Source of the DNA: Ascaphus truei
Taxonomy: Eukaryota; Chordata; Amphibia; Anura; Ascaphidae
Assembly: GCA_036426205.1 (NCBI GenBank)
Contig: CM071574.1
Coordinates: 12,220,892-12,284,891, forward strand
Length of the DNA stretch: 64,000 nt
Direction: 5' to 3'
Of the stretch, positions 23,401 to 35,230 are shown in pieces; the stretch's first letter is position 1, and each line of letters opens with the position of its first letter. The notes under the pieces were generated by a model that did no database searches, was not told the origin of the DNA, and saw only the letters and a program-made list of their open reading frames with translations. Position numbers and translations under genes: made by a program.

Positions 23401-24002
23401 TGAATAGCAGTTTCTGGTAAAAGAAATGTGATTTCAGGCATTTTTTGGCTTATCGTACGGCTTTTTTTGCCAGAATGCTATAGTAATATAAAAAGCCGTT
23501 TTAGTGCAATAATGCCCTGTTATTGGAGCTTTATGAATAGCAACACAGGCAATATCGCACTATATGAGCATTTATAGAGGTTGAAAAAAGACAGGCGTCT
23601 ATCAAGTTCAACCTGATACACGCCAACCCTCTAATTATTCCTTAGGATCTGAGTCAAAAGCCAGGTGTATATGTGTACTAACAAATCAGACTCAATCGAT
23701 ATCACACCAGGAGTACACACAGTATTGTCAAATGTGAAGGTACAAATAATCTCATTCAGTGCCAGCAGGGGCACTTGGCCCCTTCAATGATGCCCACTAT
23801 TATATGAACACATGAGTAAAAATATTTTCTATGGTACTGGGGTTGGTCCCCAAGTATTGGGAACAGAATGAATTTAAGCAGACAAAGATCCATCAGAATG
23901 TCCCCAGATTTCATTTTTGCATAAATGTATTACTAAAATGTTACATAGTTACATAGTAGTTACATAGTAGATGAGGTTAAAAAAAGACATGTATGTATAT
24001 AT

Positions 24003-25558
24003 CTGTCTTTATTTATATAGCACCATTAATGTACATAGCGCTTCACAGCAGTAATACACATAACAATCATATAAATAACAAATAATATAAATAACACATA
24101 AAGGGGAGACGTGCTTCAGAAAAAAGTTCTCTTTAGGAAAAGGAGTCCCTGCTCCAAAGAGCTTACAATCTAATTGATTGGTAGGAAGAATGTACAGAGA
24201 CAGTAGGAGGGCGTTCTGGTAAGTGTATCTGCAAGGGGCCAAGGTTTATGTATGAAGTGTTAATTATCAGCCATGGAGCTACTCATATGCTTCGTTAAGC
24301 AGGTGTGTTTTGAGGTGGGTCTTAAAGATGGATAGAGAGAGTGCTAGTCAGATATTGAGGGGAAGGGCATTCCAGAGGTGTGGGGCAGTCAGTGAGAAAG
24401 ATTTAAGGCAGAGAGGGCATTAGATACAACAGGTGTAGAGAGAAGACATCTTTGGGCAGAACGCAAGAGTCGGGATGGTGTATAATGAGAAATTAGGGCT
24501 GAGATGTAAGGTTGAGCAGAAAAGTGCAAAGCTTTAAAAGAGAGGAGGAGAATTGACTGTGTGCTACGGGATTTGATAGGAAGCCAGGAGAGGGATTTCA
24601 GCAGAGGAGACAATGAGACAGATTTCGGAAATAGTAGAGTGATTCTAGCAGCAGAATTTAGGATAGATTGCAGGGGAGACAGGTGAGAGGCAGGAAGGCA
24701 AGACAGCAGGAGTTACAGTAGTCGAGACAGGAGAGAATGAGGGCCCGCGGAGGGAAAAATGACAGGTTTTAGCTACCGTTTGAATGTGAGAAGAGAATGT
24801 GAGAGAGGAGTCGAGTGTGACCCTTAGGCAGCATGCTTGGGCTACTGGGTGAATTATAGAACTTCCAATAGTTATGTTGAAGGAGGTAGTAGGGCCAGGT
24901 TTGGGAGGAAGTATGAGGAGCTCTGTTTTTGCCATGTTAAGTTTAAGTCGGCAGAGGTCCATCCAGGATGATTTAGCACAGAGACATTCAGAAACTGTAG
25001 TCTGTACAGCAGGTGCAAGGTCAGGGATAAAAAGGTAAATTTGTGTGTCATCAGCATAGAGGTGATATTTGAACCCAAGAGATGTGATTAGGTCACCTAG
25101 AGAGAGTGTGTAAAGAGAAAAGAGAAGAGGTCACAGGATGGGGTGCATTCACAGAGAGATTGATATAGGAGGAAGAGGAGGTGTTAGTAAAAGAGACACT
25201 GAAAATACGATGGGAGAAGTAAGAGGAGATCCAGAATAGAGCTTTGTTACGAATGCCAAGTGTATGGAGAATGTGAAGGGGAAGAGAGTGGTCCACAGTA
25301 TCAAATGCTGCAGCGAGGTCCAGTAATATGAGCAGGGTGTAATGACCTATGTCTTTCGCAGCATATAGGTCATTAGTTATTTTAGTGAGGGCTGTATCAG
25401 TTATTTAGTGAGGGCTGAGCAATGCGGAAGCTAGGTTGTAGAGGGTCTAGGAGAGAAAATGTGTTGAGAAAATTGAGTAAACGAGAGAATACAAGACGTT
25501 CAAGGAGTTTAGAGGCAAAAGGCAGGAGGGAGACAGGCTGATAGTTAGAAAGACAGGT
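24003..25558 (-). mobile_element. L2-type LINE, 3' portion, first copy
   Basis: The minus strand carries the C-terminal part of a LINE polymerase: [18 protein letters not shown] near 25.2 kb, [19 protein letters not shown] near 24.92 kb, and LPIKSRSTQSILLLSFKALH near 24.55 kb. The 3' end has the L2-like tail TTTATATAGCACCATTAATG near 24.01 kb. Stops and frameshifts are numerous and the 5' part is missing. Its truncated 5' end abuts the 3' end of the second L2 copy, head to tail. Confidence 0.85.
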
Positions 25559-25561
25559 AGT

Positions 25562-28000
25562 GTATTGTATTGTATGTCTTTATTTATATAGCGCCATTAA
25601 TGTACATAGCGCTTCACAGTAGTAATTCATGTGGTAATCAAATAAATAACAAAGCATGGGAATAAGTGCTTTAGACATAAAAGTAACATTAAGGAAGAGG
25701 AGTCCCTGCCCCGAGGAGCTTACAGTCTAATTGGTAGGTAGGGAGAACATACAGAGACAGTAGGAGGGAGTTCCTGTAAGTGCGTCTGCAGGGGGCCAAG
25801 CTTTATGTATCATGTGTTCAGAATATCCACAGTGCAATTCATATGCTTCTTTAAGCAAGTGTGTCTTAAAGGTGGATAGAGAGGGTACTAGTCAGGTACT
25901 GAGTGTAAGGGCATTCCAGCGGTATGGGACAGTCAGTGAAAAGGGTTTAAGGCTGGATAGGGCTTTAGATACAAAGGGGGTAGAAAGAAGACATCCTTGA
26001 GAAGAACGCAAGAGTCTGGATGGTGCATAACAAGAAATTAGGGCTGAGATGTAAGGAGGGGCAGAAGAGTGTAAAGCTTTAAAAGTGAGGAGAAGAATGG
26101 AGTGTGAGATGCGGGATTTGATTGGAAGCCAGAAGAGGGATTTCATGAGGGGAGGTGCTGAGACGATCTAGGAAAGAGTAGAGTGATTCTGGCAGCAGCT
26201 TTTAGGATAGATTGTAGGGGAGACAGGTGAGAGTCAGGAAGGCCGGACAACAGGAGGTTACAGTAATGAAGACGGAGAGAATGAGGGCCAGAGTCAGAGT
26301 TTTAGCAGTCGAGCAACAGAGGAAAGGGCGTATCTTTGTAATATTGCGGAGGAAAAAGCGACAGGTTTTAGAAATGTTTTGAATGTGAGGGGCGAATGTG
26401 AGAGAGGAGTCGAGTGTGACACTTTGGCAGCGTGCTTGGGCTGCTGGGTGAATGATCGTAGTTCCAACAGTAATGTGGAAGGAGGTAGTAGGGCCAGGTT
26501 TGGGAGGAAGTATGAGGAGCTCTGTTTTAGCCATGTTGAGTTTAAGGCGGCGGAGGGCCATCCAGGATGATATAGCAGAGAGACATTCAGAAACGTTGGT
26601 TTGTACAGCAGGTGTAAGGTCGGGTGTTGAAAAGTATATTTGTGTGTCGTCAGCATAGAGGTGATAATTAAACGCAAAAGATCACCTAGAGAAAGTGTGT
26701 ACAGAGAAAAGAGAAGAGGTCCCAGGATAAAGCCCTGGGGTTCCCCCACAGAGAGATCAATCGAGGAGGAGGGTGTGTTAGCAGAAGAGACACTGAAAGT
26801 ACGATGGGAGAGGTAGGATGAGATCCAGGATAGAGCTTTGTTCCGAATACCAAGAGTATGGAGAATGTGACGGAGAAGAGGGTGGTCCACGGTGTCAAAT
26901 GCTGCAGAGAGGTCGAGTAATATGAGCAGAGTGTAATGACCTTTTTCTTTGGCAGCATGGAGGTCGTCAGTTATTGTAGTGAGGGCTGTTTCCGTGGAGT
27001 GAGCAGTGCGGAAGCCAGATTGTAGAGGGTCTAGGAGAGAATAGGTGTTGAGAAAATGGAGCAAGCGAGAGAATACTTGTGCATGTTGATTAGTGAAGAA
27101 AAGTAGGCTTGTTTAGCTTGCAAGAGGGCAGAGTTGAAACAGGATAGCATAAATGTGTAGTGAAGGAAGTCTGCGAGAGTATGAGATTTCCTCCAGAGGT
27201 GTTCAGAGGAACGAGTGGAGGAACGCAGCATGCGCGTGTGGGAATTTAGCCAGGGTCTAGGGTTAGAAGGACGAGGGCGGCAGAGAGAAAGCGGGGCATG
27301 TAGATCAAGAGAGGAGGACAAGGCAGAGTTGTAGTTCCTGACCAGGTTGTCAGGGTCTGTAGCAGAGCTGAGAGAGGAGAGGGAGGAGCGTAAAGTGGAC
27401 TCAAAGTCAGGTAAGTGAATAGAGCGCAGGTTTCTGCAGAACCGTGGGGGTAGATGGAGGTGGAAAAGGGAGAAGCGAGATAGAGAGGATGAGGTGATGG
27501 TCAGAGAGAGGAAAAGGGGAAATGGAGAAATCGGAGAGAGAGACGTTTTTAGTGAACACAGGTCTAAGTAGTGGCCATCCTTGTGGGTGCTGGCTGCAGT
27601 CCACTGTTGAAGGCCAATGAAGAGGTTAGAGAAAGAAAGCGGGAAGCCCAAGGGAGAGAGGGGTCCTCAATGTGGCAATTGAAGTCCCCAAGGAGAAGAA
27701 CAGGGGAGTCTGAGGAGAGAAAGAAAGAGAGCCAGGATTCAAAGTGAGAGAGAAAGGCAGAACGGGGATGAGTAGAGGTAGGTGGGCGATACATGACCGT
27801 CACATGGACAGGGAGAGGAGAGAAGATCTGGACAGTGTGAGCCGCAAAGGAGGGAAAAGCAAGAGATGGAGGAATAGGAAGGGTTCGGTAACGGCAGAGA
27901 GAGGAGAGCAGGATTCCCATGCCTCCACCCCTGCCATAAGGGCGCGGAGTGTGGGAGAAGGAAAGGCCACCATAGAGGAGGGCAGCTTCCAGAGCAGTAG
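25562..28000 (-). mobile_element. L2-type LINE, longer second copy
   Basis: Minus strand, in order from 5': an apurinic-type endonuclease segment with VLLLGDFNCHIEDP (about 27.7 kb); the RT finger and palm regions with [16 protein letters not shown] and [15 protein letters not shown] (26.75-26.95 kb); YADD at about 26.65 kb in a shifted frame; and the [17 protein letters not shown] region near 26.5 kb. The 3' tail TTTATATAGCGCCATTAATG is near 25.58 kb. It is truncated at the endonuclease end and carries multiple frameshifts, so it is dead. Confidence 0.88.
26294..27064 (-). pseudogene. L2 reverse transcriptase fragment
   Basis: A 256-residue frame with [30 protein letters not shown] and [20 protein letters not shown], typical of L2/CR1-superfamily RT. 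The frame is lost just before the YADD motif, which continues in another frame (26202-26660). Confidence 0.85.
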
Positions 28001-29760
28001 TCCATCAAGTTCAACCTATGCTAAATTTAGACAACAGATACTTTATCCTATATCTGTACTTACAGTATATTGATCCAGAGGATTTCAAAGAGAAAACCCC
28101 AGTGAAATATCATCCAATGATATCACATAAGGTGAAAAATAAATTTCTTCCTGACTCCAAGAATTGGCAATCAGAATACTTCCTCGGATCAACATCCCTC
28201 CCATGTTTACTTAATTGGTATATCCCTGTATACCTTTCCTGACTAAAAAGATGTCCAACTTTTTTTTTTAAAGAAATCTATTGTATCTGCCATCACAGCC
28301 TCCATGGGTAATGAATTCCACATTTTAACTGCCCTTACTTTAAAGAACCCTTTCCTTTGTTGCTGGTGAAATCTCCTTTCCTCCAACCTTAATGGATGAC
28401 CCTGTGTCCTTTGTACTGCCCTTGGGATGAATAGTTCTTTTGAAAGCTTCTTGTACTGTCCCCGAATATATTTGTATATAGTTGTCATATCCCCTCTTAG
28501 ACGCCTCTTTTCTAATAAATAAATCTAATTTAGCTAGCCTCTCCTCATAAGTTAGATTGTCCATCCCCTTTATTAATTTGGTGGCTCTTCTCTCTCTACT
28601 GTAGTTCCATAATGTCTTTTCTAAGGAGTGGTGCCCAAAATTGTACTCCATATTCAAGGTGTGGTCTTACTAATGCTTTATTAATGGACATAATTATGTT
28701 TACTTCCCTTCCATCTATTGCCCGTTTAATGCAAGATAAAGTTTGCCTTTGCAGCTACTGCATGACTTTGTGCACTATTGCTAAGCCTGCTGTCTACAAG
28801 CACTCCTAAATCCTTCTCCATTAAGGATTCCCTTAATATCCTCATTTAATTTAGTCGCCTGGTTATTCTTGCGCACAAATGCATAACATAACATTTATCT
28901 GTATTAAACCTCATCTGCCATTTACCTGCCCAAGACTACATTTCTAGTCTCTCCAAGTTCTTCTGGAGAGAAATTACATCCTGCTCTTATTCTACTACCT
29001 TACACAATTTAGTGTCATCAGCAAAGATGGAGACTTTACTCTCTAAGCCAACCTCAAGGTCATTAATAAACAAGTTAAAAAGCAGGGGTAACAGTACCGA
29101 TCCCTGAGGTACTCCACTCACAACTTTAGCCAAACCTGAAAAAGTTCAATTTATGACAACCCTCTGTTGTCTATCCTTCAACCAGGTGCATATATTTTTA
29201 CTGAGTCCAATTTGCTTTATTTTGTACATGAACCTCTTGTCTGGAACCATATCAAAAGCCTTTGCAATATCTAAGTAGACAACATTAACTGCATTACCCT
29301 GGTCTAGATTCTTACTTAACTCCTCAAAGAAACAAATAAGGTTAGTTTGGCACAACCTATCCTTCATAAACCCTTGTTGACTATTACTAATAATCGAATT
29401 TTCCATTAGGTATTCCTGAATATTATCCTGTATTAAACATTCAAGAAGCTTCCCCACTATTTAAGTCAGGCTTACAGGTCTGTAATTCCCCGGTTGTGAT
29501 CTAGGTCCCTTTTTAAATCTAGGTACCACATCTGCTTTATGTCAATATTTTGATACTTTGCCTGTGGAAATAGAGTCCTTGAATAATAAATATAATGGTT
29601 TGACTACTTCAGAACTTATCTCCTTAAGAACTTTTGGATGTATGCCTTCGGGGCCAGGTGCCTTACTTACTTTAATTTTATCTATGAACTTCTTCCTCAG
29701 TTAACCAATTGTTTGTTAATATAGAGGTTGTGGCTTCCTCCTGCAGCACTACTATTTAAA
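28001..29760 (-). mobile_element. CR1-type LINE, 3' portion
   Basis: On the minus strand, 29457-29146 encodes SNSQQGFMKDRLCQTNLI, NVVYLDIAKAFDMVPDKR and WLKDRQQRVVIN, classic CR1 RT motifs. The C-terminal end reads RFHQQQRKGFFKVRAVKMWN followed by SLP (28.4 kb). The 3' terminus near 28.0 kb contains the CR1 tail ATCAAGTTCAACCTA (plus-strand view). Several frameshifts and stops are present. Smaller CR1-tail-like pieces occur at 23.59-23.64 kb. Confidence 0.87.
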
Positions 29761-29803
29761 TGTATCCTTCCTTGGTAAACACAGGGCAAAGAATTTGTTT
29801 AGT

Positions 29804-30139
29804 ACAGGCATACCCCGGTTTAAGGACACTCACTTTAAGTACACTCGCGAGTAAGGACATATCGCCCAATAGGCAAACGGCAGCTCACGCATGCGCCTGT
29901 CAGCACGTCCTGAACAGCAATACCGGCTCCCTACCTGTACCGAAGCTGTGCGCAAGCGGGGAGACTATAGAGCCTGTTACAAATGCATTATTTACATCAG
30001 TTATGCACGTATATGACGATTTCAGTACAGTACATGCATTGATAAGTGGGAAAAAGGTAGTGCTTCACTTTAAGTACATTTTCGCTTTACATACATGCTC
30101 CGGTCCCATTGCGTATGTTAATGCGGGGTATGCCTGTAC
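29804..30139. mobile_element. Non-autonomous DNA element with inverted ends
   Basis: The left end ACAGGCATACCCCGGTTTAA and the right end GCGGGGTATGCCTGT are inverted copies. The interior has ACTTTAAGTACACTCGCGAG and later CACTTTAAGTACATTTTCGC, again in mirrored arrangement. A related piece begins at 19.45 kb (ACAGGTAAACCCCGTTATAA). Superfamily not assigned. Confidence 0.65.
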
Positions 30140-30334
30140 CTCTGCTTTACCCTGATCTCCAATAATATGCCTGCCCATCTCACACTGAAAGGGTCCTATA
30201 TTTTCTTTTCTGATTTTTTTGTTATTAATATCCGCCCCCTCTCTCCACCTCTAAGACCCAACTTGAAAACACATCTCCTTAACAAACCATATGGGTTACT
30301 CTGTAACTGATAATATAGACTCATACTGTGTTGC

Positions 30335-30500
30335 CATGTAGACGCGTCGCTGGAAGACAAGGTAAGTAAGTTACAAAGGCATTGCGTGATCCCTGGCATT
30401 TATTTTAAATGCCCTTGGGGAAGCACGGGGCTGTACCCCCCTCCCCAAAAATCTCACGCCCTCCAAGGGGGGCACCACACTTAGAGCACACCTGTGCTAC
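30335..30500. mobile_element. Partial hAT element (family 1)
   Basis: It shares CATGTAGACGCGTCGCTGGA, the GCATTTATTTTAAATGCCC palindrome and AATCTCACGCCCTCCA with family 1. The left end is missing. It lies 120 bp before the ARHGAP15 WW exon. Confidence 0.6.
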
Positions 30501-30623
30501 TGCATCCAATATATTATCTGACGTGTGTAGCCTTGTTTGAGATTTGAAATGTAATTGAAATTGGGTTTACTTAGTTCTTTTATAAGCCTCTCTTAATATC
30601 CATCTCCATGTTTTCTAGTTAAG

Positions 30624-30790
30624 AAGTCATTCTGGATCCGCCACATCCAACGGGTGCCCCGGTCCAAATTTTGGACCAGTGGCAGGTTTATGAAGACAAT
30701 AATACAGGGCGAAAATTTTATGTCCACTCCATTAGCAAGGAGAGGACTTGGAAACCACCAAGATCATTTCCACCGAAAAATGAAGCCAAG
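30624..30790 (+). CDS. ARHGAP15: WW-domain exon of an ARHGAP15-like Rho GTPase-activating protein
   Basis: The exon encodes 55 residues containing one WW domain. The first tryptophan is in DQWQVYED (residue 19), NNTGRKFYVHS forms the central strands, and the second tryptophan is in TWKPPR (residue 42). WW domains bind proline-rich ligands and occur N-terminal to the PH and RhoGAP domains in the ARHGAP9/12/27 family. The donor GTAAGG at 30791 is phase 0, which matches the exon at 40072. The acceptor is uncertain: AG at 30618 would leave an in-frame TAA, so AG at 30623 or 30626 must be used. There is no ATG in frame, so at least one 5' exon is missing. Assignment to ARHGAP15 rests on strand, phase and neighbours. 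From memory, human ARHGAP15 lacks a WW domain. Confidence 0.8.
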
Positions 30791-30986
30791 GTAAGGTCAA
30801 TGTGCAAAGGTTTCAAAATCCGAGGATCACATCCCATGCTCATTTCTTTTTTATTTGTTAGATTTATATAGCAACTTTCTCAAACCCTTGTCTAAGTGCT
30901 CAACAGTGCAGCCTTAGCCAAACACTTTAGGGCATATATATGAAAGCAAACCTGCTGAAATTCTGGGGCAAAACATTGCTCTAGGT

Positions 30987-31145
30987 TAGGTATGGCCAAC
31001 TCCCGTCTTCAAGGGCCAACAACAGGTCAGGTTTTCAGGATATCACAATGACTGAGCAACTGATTGCACCACCTGTGCGGAAGCAGGGATATCCTAAAAA
31101 CCTGACCAGTTGGTGGCCCTTGAGGACTGGAGTTGGCTACCCCTT
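30987..31145. mobile_element. Palindromic hAT-like MITE (family 3)
   Basis: GTATGGCCAACTCCCGTC and GGACTGGAGTTGGCTACC form the ends, with ACAGGTCAGGTTTTCAGGAT in the arm. It lies 200 bp downstream of the ARHGAP15 WW exon. Confidence 0.75.
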
Positions 31146-31182
31146 GTCTAAGGTAACTTTATATACAAGTACAGTAATATAA

Positions 31183-31183
<1 letters not shown>

Positions 31184-31228
<45 letters not shown>
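31184..31228. repeat. GT/TA microsatellite
   Basis: (GT)n of about 18 units passing into (AT)n. Confidence 0.85.
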
Positions 31229-31229
<1 letters not shown>

Positions 31230-31764
31230 CACTTGTCATACCAAACTACACATTACTTGTTTATTGTTATTATATAACAATGCTTCAAATGTCCCGTATT
31301 GCAAAGTGTAAAAATACTGTACTATACTGCAGTATTTAATTACTATTAGATTTGCATTGGATTCATATAGTTTTAAATCCATCATCAAAAATGATATGCA
31401 ATTCATAAGATTTAGACATGTACAAACTTGAAAAAAAGTTTTTTGTTTTGTCATTTTCTACAAATGTAAAATTAAATTACAATAATCATGAACTGGAATG
31501 TGACCAGTTCGCACATCTCAGTTAATATCTTGAAGAAGACAGATACCCACTTTAACGGGATTGAGAATCCTGTTTGTCACTTGATTTGTGATTAAATTAT
31601 AACACACTGTTAGAAATAAAACTGTAAAGTACAGTGGGGACACTTGATGATTGCAATGGGGATTAGGATCTGGTTAGACCTGAACATTGGTGATAGGGGG
31701 TCAACAACCCTCACCTTCCTGCAGCCACCATCTTGCAACCCCGTTATACTGCACTAACTAGTCA

Positions 31765-32122
31765 ATAAAGATGGGCGAATCCACCCAAATCCGTTTCCCG
31801 GATTTTCTCACATTTTCCCCCAAAAATCCATTTTGCGGTGCAAAATCCGCAAAAGGATTTGGTCGGTTTTAATCCGCGCAGATTCATCAAAAATCGCCAT
31901 TGGATACAACTCATGGACGGATTTCTAGAATCCAATCCGCAGATTCAGCAATCCATTGGCAGATTCTACATATCCGTCCACAGGTTCCAGAATCCGCTGA
32001 GTGTATTGGAAATAATAATTAAAAAAAAAAAACGCAAATTGCCCCTTTTGAGATTGATTCGCTAAAATCCACGGACCAAAGGAACCAGCCGATCCGCTGC
32101 AGATCCAAATTCACTCATCTCT
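31765..32122. mobile_element. Non-autonomous hAT element (family 2)
   Basis: Termini ATAAAGATGGGCGAAT and ATTCACTCATCTCT are inverted relatives. A perfect 8 bp target duplication ACTAGTCA flanks it (31757-31764 and 32123-32130). The interior is rich in repeats of AATCCGC and GGATTT and has no coding capacity. Confidence 0.85.
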
Positions 32123-32130
32123 ACTAGTCA

Positions 32131-33860
32131 ACCTTATTTCCTTTCTTTGTTCATTATCAGGCTCTCACTCCTTCATTTATATCTCCTGTTCAACCAGGAT
32201 TATTGATGCAGGCTGTCTCTACAGGGTTTACAGGGTACCTTATTCGTGGTTGCAGCACCTCCAGTCAGCATGGGTTCTTTGGATGGAAGGATGGTCCATA
32301 CTAACCCCTTTCTTGGTTCTTAGATAGTGAATCACAAGGGTGATGGTACAATGGTGTTTATTGTAGGTTCTGATCTTACAGCATTGCATAGATTTTCCTC
32401 TTCATGGTGCTACTCCTGAGGCCTCCTAGTGAGACCCAGGGTAGCTGGTATTCACTCTACAGGGGGAGGAAAGAGACACACCTACTTTTAGGAAAGTGCC
32501 AGTATTTATACCCTTGGGTGTGATTGTAACTCTGCCCCCTAACAAGACAGATCTTGATACTGACAGACCATCACATCCAGTATGTGACCCAACCTGTATC
32601 CACACCTCAGGCTGACACTTTCTTGCTGTTACTAGGCCCGCCCTTGGATACATCAAATGTATCTAAGGCTGCAAAAGCACACAAGGCCTTTCTGAATGAA
32701 TTAACCCATCCACTGCCTGCACCTAACAGGACTTACACTGTTAGGGCCCAGGAAAATAGGTAGAGGCTGGGAGGCTATGCTACAGTATGTGTGTTAAAAG
32801 GAGTGCCACTACAGTAGGATTGTGACTTCATGTATAGTACAAATCCTAGTAGCACTCCTTTTGACACAAATATATATGATGTGGTGGGTTTGGGTTCTGA
32901 ACTTATAGGGGCTGTGGATATTTGTAAATTTCAATTGGTAATCAATTTGGAAGTGTGTTACTCCTCCTACCCGGTTTCAGGCTTGCACTTCCCACCTTTT
33001 AAATGGCAAATCTGGCTATGCACTTGTGAAAGACCAGTCTATTAAAACAGCTCTCTCTCCATTAGAGAGGTAATGAGTAATGATAGCTTTTTCCAGGTGC
33101 AGCAGTGCTAGGACCTACAGATGGGCCATACTGTGATGTGGTGTAGACTTAAAATACTTTGGCCAAGGAATTAAACTAAATAGCTCTTGCTTATATAACA
33201 CCTAGTCTCTCAACCCTCCCCCTCCCCCCACCCACACGAGGGATAGATGGTACATATAAAAATGAGGGATATAGAACAGTCTCTGTGGCTTTGACAGGGG
33301 ATGTACCTGCTCACAAGGGTGTTGGTGCTCAGCGGTTTACCTTTGCATCTCAGGGTAGAATGTGAATCCGTGTAAGCTTGTATAAGGGACTGGTGAACAG
33401 AAAAGGGTGCCAGGAACTATTAACTTCTCTTTATTTAACAGCATCATAGTCCATACAAACAGGACTGGGTTTCAGTATTCAAATACAGTACAGCATCCAT
33501 CAGTCTCTCCCATTTAGAGTTAGTCCACCCCAGGTCCCTACTTAAACCTGAGAATGGCCTGCTTCCTATAGCAATGTAGATTCTTATCTGCACCTCTCTA
33601 TGGGGCCCTTAACATTGGGATACTGTCCCTGGTTAAAACAATAAAAGGTGTTCTTCTGCTTTACCTGCCCCACAGGCTATGAAAGCCTGGAGCCCTCCCT
33701 GATGGTAATTGGAGGCTGGGGTCTGAAAGTCTGGGGATCCCTGGAGGTCTGGATACAAAAAGGATGGGTCCTCACCTTAATACTAGGGTGTGGCCAACAC
33801 TCTGCCCTAGTATCTGGGCAGATTAACTGTTGCCACTTGGTCACACAACTAGGCATGTGA
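32131..33860. other. ARHGAP15 intron, nothing recognised
   Basis: Mixed-composition sequence with short frames only. No terminal repeats, tandem repeats or known protein motifs were seen. Confidence 0.5.
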
Positions 33861-33870
33861 CCCTCTAGCA

Positions 33871-34163
33871 CAGGGGTGCACAAAGTGTGGGGCGCTAGAT
33901 TTTTCTGAGAAGGATGGGGGGGTGGCAGTTAGAAAATAGGTATTTAAAATAAATGCCGGGGATTGCGTGAGGCCTCTGTAACTTTTTGCTTACCTTGGTT
34001 CCAGCGACGCGTCTCCATAGCAACCGGAATCAAATGACGCAGTGGGGTCATGTGATTGCAACGTGACATCACATGACCCCGCAACGTCATTTCACGCTGT
34101 GCAGGATGGGGCAAGCCGGACGGGAAGCAGAGGGGCGCATTAAGGAAAGTTTGCGCACCCCTA
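33871..34163. mobile_element. Non-autonomous hAT element (family 1)
   Basis: It starts CAGGGGTGCACAAAG and ends TTTGCGCACCCCTA, flanked by the perfect 8 bp duplication CTCTAGCA (33863-33870 and 34164-34171). The internal sequence is shared with the other family 1 copies but in the opposite orientation. Confidence 0.87.
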
Positions 34164-34371
34164 CTCTAGCAACTTCTAGAGAAGCACAAGACCAGACATG
34201 TGCCTTGGAAGTGCAATATTAAAGAAACCTATTTCTATCTAACTCACATGTCAGAGCCTTGTGAGAACTTAACACCGGCACTGCCTGCAGCTACCAGGAC
34301 TTACATGCAGGGCAAAGGGAAATTTCTAGCAAGGGGCTACAGTCCCCTATGTATTGCAAGAAACTGCCAAG

Positions 34372-34648
34372 GTTCCTTATCAGGCAGACTAGGAATTCCT
34401 GGACCACGCAGCAAGAAAAGAGGCAGCACTCATAGTAAAGTTCCAAAAAAATGTATTCAAAGGCACAATCAACCGACGTTTCGGTCCCAACAACAGAACC
34501 TTTCTCAAGGGAGTGCTCATAACCTACAGTATGTGACAACAACCACCATTATATACCCACACCCAAACTATCCACCACATGTGATAGGCTTAAAACCTAC
34601 CCCACCTATCCAGCACAGCTATCTGCAATTTCGTCTGGATGAGAGGAT
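34372..34648 (-). repeat. Penelope-like terminal repeat, left copy
   Basis: It shares CAGACTAGGAATTCC, GCAGCAAGAAAAGAG, CACAATCAACCGACGTTTCG, CTTTCTCAAGGGAGTG and TCGTCTGGATGAGAGGA with the copy at 38886-39150, in the same orientation. On the minus strand positions 34509-34475 read UUGAGAAA, then GGUUC paired with GGACC, then GAAACGUC. This resembles a hammerhead whose CUGAUGA box has decayed. Confidence 0.8.
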
Positions 34649-35230
34649 GACATCATCATTGCGCCCTGACTCCTACTACAGCCGACAGACCAGGAGCGTC
34701 TTCTGTAGTCATGGAGACCACCCATGTAAATAAATAAATAAAGAACCATTGCGCATGTATCGCGCTGTCAGTATAGCTGCACTGCAGCCTGAGAGTCTGG
34801 CATGGCTCCGGGTAATCCCCAGTAGCTCCGCCCAGTCTGGTGGCTGCGTAGGCAAATCGCAGGCAGCAAGTAATGAGCTCTAGTACAACAAAACACCAAA
34901 CAGTGTATACCTCGGCAGTGACGACACAAAGGGAGGGATGCACGGAGTGTGGGAAAGGAGGGAGGGGGGAGAGGGGGGCAAAAAGCAACATACAGGGGTA
35001 AAACAAATAAAGGAAAATACAGAAGGAAAGACAAGGGCAGGAAAGGTGGGAAAGATGGCAAGAAATACAGACAAAAAATGAACCACAATGAAAAAATTAA
35101 AAGCAATGGGACACATGAGACATCAGGTGCAAAAGGCATCAGGTAGACCCAGGGCATGGGGGAGAGCAGGGGAATAAACAGAAATGCAAAAATAAAGTTT
35201 AGATAAAGCATCCCAATCTGAAGTCCTCAT

